Origin: Paraphoma chrysanthemicola
Lineage: Eukaryota > Ascomycota > Dothideomycetes > Pleosporales > Phaeosphaeriaceae
Direction: 5' to 3'
DNA: 64,000 nt
Assembly: GCA_020744225.1 (NCBI GenBank)
Contig: JAGMWG010000006.1
Span: 310,001-374,000, forward strand
The position numbers and the translations under genes are program-made. This document shows positions 54,414 through 62,805 of this stretch, one piece after another (the first letter of the stretch is position 1; each line of letters opens with the position of its first letter). The notes beneath the pieces were generated by a model. That model worked only from the letters and a program-made list of their open reading frames with translations. It was not told the origin of the DNA and ran no database searches.

Positions 54414-54932
54414 ATGCTTGGGGGCACGAGTACCACCGTATTGTCAAAGCGCAAAACACCCTCAGGTCTCAAAAATGACGGCGTATTAGTCGACTACTCC
54501 TCCAAAAGGCCCCGCCCCTCCCCAACGCCCTTCATCCACAGCACGCCCTTAGTTCACGCCTTCCTCACGTACGTAAATCGACCTATCGCCCGTCCGCGCA
54601 ACGAGCTCGCCTATCTATCCATCATCTCACAGTCCCTCTCGATCCTAACACCAGCCCTGCCAGCTCTTTTCAGCACCACGCCATCATTAGCATCCTTCTT
54701 CCCAGAAGTGCTAAGCGCATGGATCGCATACCGTCGCATCGTACACGATGTTGCGCACCATTTGTCCAAATCAGCCGACGAACAGCTCAATGACATTCAG
54801 CGCAAGTTGCTACATTCGCGCCTTTTGACGAGACTGAGGATGGCGAGGGATGAGATTCTGCGTACTGGTGAAGATGAAGAAGATGCCTGCGAGTATTTCA
54901 TTTGCTTGGGGTTTGCGCGATTACAGGGGTAG
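54414..54932 (+). CDS. B-module ORF in frame with and just downstream of paralogue 6
   Basis: 172 codons from an ATG three bases after the TAA of the upstream frame, in the same frame. A basic stretch (KRKTPSGLKN, SSKRPRPSP) leads to a helical module aligning with the B modules at 49-52 kb: PLVHAFLTYVNRPIAR, FLPEVLSAW-type segment FFPEVLSAWIAYRRIV, then QLNDIQRKLLHSRLLTRLRMA. It is too clearly coding to be chance. Either it is the C-terminal part of paralogue 6 cut off by a nonsense codon, or it is joined by an intron I could not find, or it is translated separately. Confidence 0.55.
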   Translation: MLGGTSTTVLSKRKTPSGLKNDGVLVDYSSKRPRPSPTPFIHSTPLVHAFLTYVNRPIARPRNELAYLSIISQSLSILTPALPALFSTTPSLASFFPEVLSAWIAYRRIVHDVAHHLSKSADEQLNDIQRKLLHSRLLTRLRMARDEILRTGEDEEDACEYFICLGFARLQG

Positions 54933-55752
54933 CAGGAGGGAGAAGAAACGTGGATTGAGGTAAGGGCAGGTTTGGGGAAGCTGGAAGAGAAGGTATCTGA
55001 ATTGGCGGACGACTTGATGGTTGGCGGTGCGAAATGGATTCGGATGGCGGGATGAGAGGTGGCAGATTGAGAGAAGCGGTGTGGTACGCTGAGCGTTCAA
55101 AGTGAGAGCCACAAGTGACCCGCAGCATGAATATGTCTATACTTGTCCACTCTCGATCCTGTCATCATAATCTAATTCTAGCTAATGTCAAATGACTACA
55201 GAGCATTTCCTATTCATGCAAGTACGCATTGACGTTAACGTGCTATAAATGCCCCCTATGATCACATCTTCGTTTCTGTCGCCTCAAAAGGCTATCTTAC
55301 AACGGATCAAAGTAGTTCATGTAGAACTTTAAAGCAAAGGCGCTATGTGAAAACGAGTTAGCATAGTCCATGTCCCAACTTTGGTCAATCAAAGGGACAA
55401 GGCCACTTGTGACCGCCCCGACGCATGGTGTTCGCGAATGTGGCCATGATGGGCAGAGTGCAGGCCTTGTCTTGTGGTGTAGGCACCAAAATTCAAACAC
55501 CGTTTATATCCAGATTCGTATGTGTAGTGTATGTACACGTGTCTATATGGTATATGCATTGAACTCCATATCTGGTGTATGTACAAGTGAATGCATAAGA
55601 TATGCATAAGCGTCTTCGTGTTGTATTTGTACAGCTGTGTATGCCTGGTGCATAAAAAGATGTGCACCAAGTATGCATGCATGCGTCAATGCGAATAATC
55701 TCCATGAAGCTGGAATTGACCCGGTCGAGCTGGTTGGGGACAGCGTGACACC
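54933..55752. other. intergenic region between convergent genes
   Basis: Marks the right edge of the orphan cluster. The part at 55,510-55,690 is rich in TGTA and TGCAT words, giving imperfect direct repeats and many in-phase open frames on the minus strand. No gene is supported. Confidence 0.4.
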
Positions 55753-57624
55753 TTAGCCGGTATACTGCTGCTTGACATACGTCGCCGGTCCTTCGTAATG
55801 GTGTTTACCGTGGAGATGATAGTAAACCATGGCAAAAGAAGCTCCGCCCGTGAGAAGAACACAGGCCCAGTTCATGTCTATCAAAGAAGGGTTCGGCATA
55901 ATAGGGAAGAGTAAGAAGACCATGTCGAACATGATGTACAGTATAGCGCCGGCGTTTATGGCAAACCCTGCTTTGCCAAGGCTGAAAGGTGCAGGGAGCA
56001 GTGGTTCTTTCAGAATGCGTTTCCTCAACATGCAGCCAATAACGACCAAGTACGAAGAGAAGACGCAGATGAACGAGGAGGATATGAGAATGTTAAAAGC
56101 GACGGTCGAGCCGACGAGGAGAAGCGACAAGAGCGATGTGGTGAAAAGCGTGAACATGACGGCGTTGATAGGAACATCATGGCTTGGAGGCACCTACTCA
56201 AGTTATTAGCCAATGAGAGGGTGATGGGGTAGATATGCCATACACGTGATAGCCAAGCTGAACAAGGGAGCCCGTTGTCGCGAGCAAACGAAAACAGCTG
56301 TCGGGACGAGCAGGTGACCTGATTGACCGAGCAGAATAATAGTAGTACACATACGACCGCTGTCATAATCGATGTAGCAACTGTAGACTCTGTTGCGTTG
56401 TACATGACTTGAATCCATGGTTGGCCAAACGAGGTGTCGAGAACAGCGCTAGGATCGCTGCCCATCGTCGAAAATACTGTGACTAACATGATGAAGCCGA
56501 TACAGATGTTCACTGCGGTTGTGGCTACCATGGCTTTTGGTGTAACCCGAGCGGAATCGGCTACTTCTTCGGCAAGATGAACAGCAGTGTCGGCGCCTCC
56601 CAGAGCCAGTGTCGGACCAGCCAGGCCAACGAGAACAGCCAAACTATTGTGACCCCAGCCCATAGGGTCTTCAAACTTGGTCCATGTATCTTTCGTGTTG
56701 GAACGTGGGCCCATAACCCATAGGACGACGAGGACGGCAAAGAATCCGAGGAAATGGACGCATAGGGCAATGCCTTCGATGAGTGGAAGCTTCCTCACTA
56801 GAACTGTGTTCCACAAGATGGACGATGAACAGACTGCGATGGTGAACAGTGTGCCGTGCCAGCCCTGGGGGACATAGGACGGCACATTCAGCGCAATGAG
56901 AGCTTGGAAGTGCTGTGCAGCTGAATTAGCCACGGCAGCCATTCCTATCTGCCATCCCACGGTAGCCAACCATCCTTACATGAAAATTTAGCACTGTATG
57001 TAGAGATATTGGCCAGCGAATGAGACATACCAACGACGTAGCTGAGAAACCTTTGCTGATTCTTAGGCGCTAGCTCTGAAACCCAATGATATTGACCACC
57101 ACACGTAGGAGCCCTATGCAAGTTAGCAACGACGTGGTCACAATTCCAGGTTGATGTGACTTACATTGAGACCATTTCTGCGAACGAAAGAGAAATGAGG
57201 AGCGTCCCGACCGATGAGACGAGGAACATCCAGATACCGCCCGCGGGCCCTCCGTTGAACAGAGACATACCGAGGCCGCTACAGGCAAATGCGCGTTAGC
57301 AAGCATGTTCGGAGTCGGTGAAGATATGAAATTTGGACAGGACCGAACATACATCAAAGTGAATTCCCACGCGTTCGCAAGAACTACAGTGAAACCAAAG
57401 ATGGACAAGAATTTGAATTGTCGCTGGCAGTCTCGTGAGTATAGTGAATCATCAAGATTTTGGTTCTGACTTACTCGCAGCACCTGCAACTTGCCCATGC
57501 GGTCCATATCATTCTCATCGCCTGGGGTACCCAGTTTCTCGCCCACAGCAGTGGCGTTGGCAAGCTCGATGCTGTCGGGTGAAAGTGTAGTTTGTAAGGG
57601 ACCCTTCATATCTTTGTCGCTCAT
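55753..57624 (-). CDS. amino acid/choline permease, APC superfamily (GABA/choline type)
   Basis: Six exons, 57624-57475, 57423-57353, 57278-57165, 57113-57031, 56974-56244 and 56193-55753, with introns of 47-74 bp, give 529 residues in one continuous frame. The hydrophilic N-terminus leads into RQFKFLSIFGFTVVLANAWEF, then GGPAGGIWMFLVSSVGTLLISLSFAEM and APTCGGQYHWVSELAP, the classic consensus of the fungal amino acid-choline transporter group. TM segments continue with HNSLAVLVGLAGPTLALGGAD and AVHLAEEVADSARVTPKAM, ending in LLLFPIMPN and MNWACVLLTGGASFAMVYY. About twelve helices in all. It should import amino acids, GABA or choline across the plasma membrane by proton symport. Substrate not determinable from sequence. 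Confidence 0.9.
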
Positions 57625-59104
57625 AATACTCTAGGGAATGAAATCACAAGTAGAGTTTTAGAGACGTAGTTGGTGAGCAAAAGAAAGTTTATGCGGCGCG
57701 GGGTGTGCAGACATCATGGCGCCGAGACCTGTTTTAAGATCGTCCAGAAAAGCAGGTGGTGTGCTACCCTTGCGCGCAAAGTTGAATACCACCTGATAAA
57801 AATTTCTGAAGGAATGGAGGTGCTGCAAGTCTGATGCATGGTCAGACGGGAGATCCAGTCAGTCGGGAGAAGGAGTGCTCAGCAATTGGCCCCTGTTGTC
57901 GGAACGATCAATATAGAGGGTCCCATTCGTTTCGCGAATTTACTTTGAGCCATCAGGATCTGACCGATGCGGCACAATCCAAATACTCCGCGGCTTATGC
58001 GCAGTGAACGGCAGTTGTTCAAGGTCCAGGTAAGGGCGCCCATGGTCGAGTCTTTGGGCTTGCTAGTTATCGGGCTATGCGTGTTCGTGCATGTTCCCCA
58101 TGGTGGCCGCTCTGCATGTCAAGAACACAAGTGACATGATTGGAACGTACGGGGATGTACTTATTGTGGTTGTGGATGGAGCGATGCAAGAGCCTTGTAG
58201 GCAAGGCTTGGTACGCGTGGGTCGAGACGGATCGGGACCTGTGGAGTGGAACGGGCGGCCTGGGCCGAGTGAAGCACGAGCCGCTTGAGGCGCGCGGCAA
58301 CCGGCACAGCTCCCTACACGTAGCGACTGCCACTTATGTCGCTCCATACTTCTCAACAGATATGATCAGCGCACATATACAAGATTTCCACTGGAAGGAT
58401 GCGGCACAGATCATGTCTCATGCCCGAACACCGAATTGTGTGGAAATTCGATTTCAGGGAAGCTCCTACAACCAAGCATGACTCCACCCCCACGTCGAAC
58501 CCTGGAGAAATGTGACTGGTCAGCTTCAATTTACCTATTGACTTATCGTGCTGTGACTTGAGTGCAGTGGGTTGATGTCTATTATGACGCGTGAATATGT
58601 GCCGCCAGGCGGGCGTCAAGACGCACCAGTCCTGGTGGTTCATCTCAGCAGCGCCTACCTCTGCCGAAAAACGTCGACAGAAAGCCCAATTCCGTGAGAA
58701 AGTGATAAAACTCATCGAGTGGCACAGTACGTATCTCACACCCTTTACCGAGCGGATCCTTCAGGCTTCCAGACACGCGGTATGTTTCCCCCACACGTTG
58801 GGCCCTCGAGTACCTGAGAATCTTGCTTCAAATACAAGGTCTAAGTCGCAAAAGGCATTGCCCACACTCTGCCACTCCTTCATTTTGCCCAAGAGATGAA
58901 CTCTTTACCCAATACTGTGCCTCTAGTCGGGGCACCAGACTACCGCTTTGCCCGCTTCACTTCAAATGATCACAGCGCTGTGCTCTGGGTGGGCTCTTTG
59001 TTGTCGATAATGTAAGGTGCATCCCTGCGTAGCGGGACGCACGGTGTGGCGGGACAAATAAGGGGTACTTTGACTTTTAACCCCTAGAAAGACCACGCGC
59101 ACAA
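57625..59104. other. intergenic region upstream of the permease
   Basis: About 1.5 kb of normal composition without a supported gene. Open frames at 58140-58481 and 58591-58899 have no coding features. Base composition shifts sharply to AT-rich near 59,100. Confidence 0.45.
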
Positions 59105-59989
59105 CGAATATTGCTATAAGTCTGTAAGAATAATCTACTATAGCTAATTCTAAATATCTATTATTAACTCTTCTCTAAAAATTACGTTTACATTATTGTC
59201 TCTGCGCCTAGTTTATAAAGCGCCTTCTATTATAGTGCAACAGACTTTCTATCCTATAGCACTAATACTACGTCTTTTTTACTCTAGATTTTTATTAAAT
59301 AGCCTCGTGCTAGCTTTAAAACCTTACTCTAATGTCTGTAAGTTATCTTTAGTCTTATGTGCGCTATTACGAGTAAATTTATATAGAGCTACTACGTTAA
59401 GAGGTATCTTACGCAGAAGTAAGTACTAATTCTAGCTAGTGCAGAATAACTATACACGCCTTACCTTATTATTAGTGCGTAATATATCTATAGTAGCTAT
59501 TAGGCTTATAGCTATGTAGTGCTACTACTAAGCACTATAAGATATCTAAAAGCTAACTTTAGATTAGAAGTAGAGCTAGAGCTCTTATAGCTCTAGCGCT
59601 TATACAAAGTAAATTACACGAATAAGTCTAATATTAAAACTACGAAACTATAATTAGCTTCTAACATAACGTAATCTACTACTAAGCTAGCTACTCTAGT
59701 AAGCTAGCTACTTTTCCTTAGCACGACTAACACGTATTATAAATCTTTAATTTTATTACTATTAAATAAGAAGCTAGCGTATACTATACAAACATCTAAT
59801 TTAGAAGATATTTCTATATCTTTCTTACACGTTCGTGCGTTATACCTAGTTCTACTATAGTTACTATAGCGCTGTATAGTAGGTTAAGCTATTTCTTAAT
59901 TACTACTACTACGAGTCTTCTTTAAATACTGCACTATTAAGAATAGTGCTAGAACTACTTATAACGCTCTCTAACTATACTCTAAGGTA

Positions 59990-60439
59990 GACTAGTAAAT
60001 GAGTTCGAGGTACCTACTTATAGGTATAAGTTAGATCGTAGTTACACGAGCTGTAAGTAAAAGTTAAGTTAGGTTATTACTAGTGTAAGTAGAGGTTAGG
60101 TTAGAGTTACTACTAGCGTAAGTAGAGGTTAGGTTAGGTTACACAGACTATGAGTTATAGTTAGGTTTAGAGTACCTATATAGATTACTTTTTTATTACT
60201 TTTTTAACTACACGTAATTACGTATAACTATAATAAAACGCTGTTATAATAAGGCTTTAATAACTAAGATCTATTCTAACTTAGTCTATATAACTATAAC
60301 TATAACTTATAGTCTATATAACTATAGTCTAACTACTACCTACGCTTAGCGTAAAAAAGGTAGGTATTAGGTTAGAGTTAGGTTAGAGTCTTACGTAATC
60401 TAACCTAACTCTAACCTAACTTCTACCTATTTACTAGTC
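59990..60439. mobile_element. 450-bp element with 11-bp terminal inverted repeats (MITE-like)
   Basis: Starts GACTAGTAAAT and ends ATTTACTAGTC, a perfect inverted pair. It is flanked on both sides by the direct repeat TACTCTAAGGTA (59978-59989 and 60440-60451), as expected for a target-site duplication. Because the flank and the terminus overlap in sequence, the duplication could be read as 6-12 bp and the inverted repeat as 11-14 bp. It has no coding capacity and contains GTTAGG/CCTAAC-type words in both orientations. Superfamily not certain; hAT or MULE duplication sizes would fit. Confidence 0.75.
60085..60137. repeat. two copies of a 33-bp-period tandem repeat
   Basis: GTAAGTAGAGGTTAGGTTAG occurs at 60085-60104 and 60118-60137 with similar sequence between, inside the inverted-repeat element. 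Confidence 0.7.
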
Positions 60440-60689
60440 TACTCTAAGGTACTATCTATCTAGAGGCGCTTTCTTTTGCATAATTTCTACTTAGTTATTA
60501 CTACTAATTACTTCTTAAGCTTATAAATACGAGTACGTTAAAGCGCATTCTTATATAGTATAAGCTTACTACCTTTTATAAGCTAAGAGAAGTCTATCTA
60601 TATAGAAATAAGTAACTAAGTAAAAGACTTGCGTATAAGCTTTAATTAAGATCTAAACTTATACGTATTACTTAGAGTCTTTAACTGCT

Positions 60690-61850
60690 ACAGCATCTAA
60701 GAGAGAAGAGCTTCTAGTAGAGTACGCAGCTGCACTTTAAGACAATTTAATACTACTTACGCGTTTAGAGAAACTAGCTCTACTACCTTAAAAGTCTTTT
60801 AGTAGTTATACTTTATAAATACGTTAAAAAACGCGTCTCTAAAGACTAAGAGAAAGCTCTTCTTGTTAATATAGAAGACGCGTTAGCGTACTAAGTCTCT
60901 AACGCACTAGAAGTACTTACGCTTTAGTAGTAAGAAGTAAACTACGTTAAGTAGCTAGAGAATATACAATAAATAAGAGAGTATATAAAGAGTTAGAATC
61001 TTATTTTTAAGGTAGTAGTTCTTAAAATCCTAGTTAAGGTAGCTCTTATAGCTGTCTAAAATAAGTAGCCTATATACCTCTATCTAACGCGCCTTTGTAT
61101 ACGCATTAAAGTGCTTTAACTACTCTAGACTAAGCGCGTTATTTATCTAGCTATTCTTAGAGACTAAGAGCTTCTAATTATATAGTATTAAGATCTCCTC
61201 GTACTACGTAGAGATGTAGATACGTTCCTTATAGATAATAAAGAGTAGAGTTATATATCTATTAGCGCAGATACTCTAAATAACTATTACTTACTTATAA
61301 TTACCTAGTTAGATTAGATTAGACCTTATACGCCTCTCTGCGCCTATAACTACCTTTATAGGCCTAATTACGTCTATCTAGAAGCTAGTCTTGTTAAAGT
61401 TGTGCACGTTGTTATTATAGATACTATACTTAGCTTTAGTCTTCTCTACTAGCTTAAACTACGCACTAATAATTACAGAATCTTTCTACAGTATTCTCTG
61501 CCTATTCTTAGCTTAATTAAAAGCTATTTTAAGCTTAGCTAAGCGCGTTACGAAGCGCTCAGCCTAGTTCTTGCCTACAGGCTTTCTACTACGTACACCT
61601 AGTATCTTATTAGCTATATCTACTACCTTGTACAGCTAGAGCGTAAATCTCTATAAATTAAGGTTAAGAATATATTAGACAATTGTCTACTCTTTAGTCG
61701 CAGTAAGCTTATAGCAGTTTAGACGCGTTTTAGGGCGTAGAGTAATTCTGTGGAGCCAATCAGAGAGGCGCTAGTGATTAACGTTGAAGGCAGCAGCTGC
61801 GCGTCGCAGGCTTCGAAACTAGCGTGCAGAATAGGCCTTAAGAGCGAGCT
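60690..61850 (-). pseudogene. RIP-degraded Fot1/pogo-like transposase (Tc1-mariner superfamily)
   Basis: Reading the minus strand and ignoring the many TAG/TAA stops gives an ordered series of Fot1/Tigger-type transposase landmarks. These are an N-terminal helix-turn-helix (ELALKAYS, RRAAAAFNV, near 61,840-61,770), TRLNCYKLT, KPVGKN near 61,580, an NVHNFNKT...F segment corresponding to the first catalytic block, VVIGAERR, a LEXLKHFNAYTKAR segment (X marks a stop), YRLLILDSYKSY with the second catalytic Asp, and FLLVFRDAFF near 60,840. Many stops replace tryptophan or glutamine codons, as expected of C-to-T change. Only a coding relic remains. The terminal repeats could not be located. Confidence 0.75.
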
Positions 61851-62805
61851 CAATTCTACCTTCTTAGTTATTTAATATCGCATTGTGTTGTTAAGACATA
61901 ATCAAGTTACTAACGTGTTGGTCGTGCTAAGGAAAAGTAGCCGGCTCGCTGGGGTGGCCGGCTCGGTGGTGGATTACGTTAGCTGTTGTACAACATCGAG
62001 ATGTAATACGGCAGCTGACTACTTTTACTTTAGTTGCTTTGACAACATCTATTACGTTGCTCTTAAGCCCTGCAGACTGCTGTTAATCCCTTTGCTGACT
62101 GTACAAATCCGCTTAAACTAAATGCGCTTTCCGGGCACATTATGACTAAGACACATACTGAGCGGCAGCTATATGCCTAGTATAGATTGAGTGCGCGTCT
62201 GACATTGCGGGTATGGCGGCGGATGACAGTGGTTGATATGATAACAAGATTGAAGTCTACGCTCTGGTAAGCGGATTAAGTGTTAATGGCAGAAAGCCAC
62301 AGTTGCAAGCACATATAAAGGTGGAAAGGGGTTGCATATCTTAGTGATACAGCTGTCGCACGGTCTACAATAAACAGCTTGTTGCATAGAGCACTGCGAT
62401 TATTAGCGCTGCAGAAAGGTGCTTATGTTTGATCTGTATCTCCTGCAGAGAGCTTAGGTTGTAAAAAGCCTACGAGGGCTGGATACGTAAGATAGAGTAG
62501 AGATGCAGGATAAAGTAGGATGGAACTGACCGCAAGGGTCTGGGCTGTTCATCGTATCTGATGGTGGCTGCCTTCTGTTCCCTTCTCCTCATTAGCATAC
62601 CATCGCCTTCGGCGCAAAGGTAGGGCAGGAGCGGGTCGGCCATACATTCGCTTGTAGTGGCGCATTTGCCCTATCTTTCTCTCTTTACAGTTACATAAGT
62701 GTAGCTGTTAGCGTATATTTTGTATTACTACGTCCTTACTATCGTGAAGTGTGTTTTAAAATGCAGCGATCCCATCTAGAAGAACTAACTATGAGCATGC
62801 GTTTA
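61851..62805. other. intergenic region between transposon relic and ankyrin gene
   Basis: Composition returns to normal. A 78-codon frame at 61885-62121 lacks support. It may include the unmutated terminus of the transposon and the 3' flank of the ankyrin gene. Confidence 0.4.

Larger units (their letters stand above)
59105..61850. other. AT-rich RIP-like island
   Basis: About 2.7 kb very rich in TA dinucleotides (TATA, CTATA, TAG, TTA words) with stop codons in every frame; no frame longer than about 80 codons survives. This is the usual result of repeat-induced point mutation (CpA to TpA) in dothideomycetes. A decayed transposase and a small inverted-repeat element lie inside. Confidence 0.85.

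Noticed and set aside
55493..55705. Minus-strand open frames in the TGTA/TGCAT-rich spacer
   Set aside because: Low-complexity sequence read in several frames at once; no gene evidence.
60061..60420. GTTAGG/CCTAAC words as a telomere or internal telomeric repeat
   Set aside because: The unit is irregular and not TTAGGG; the words belong to the interior of the inverted-repeat element and normal genes continue on both sides.
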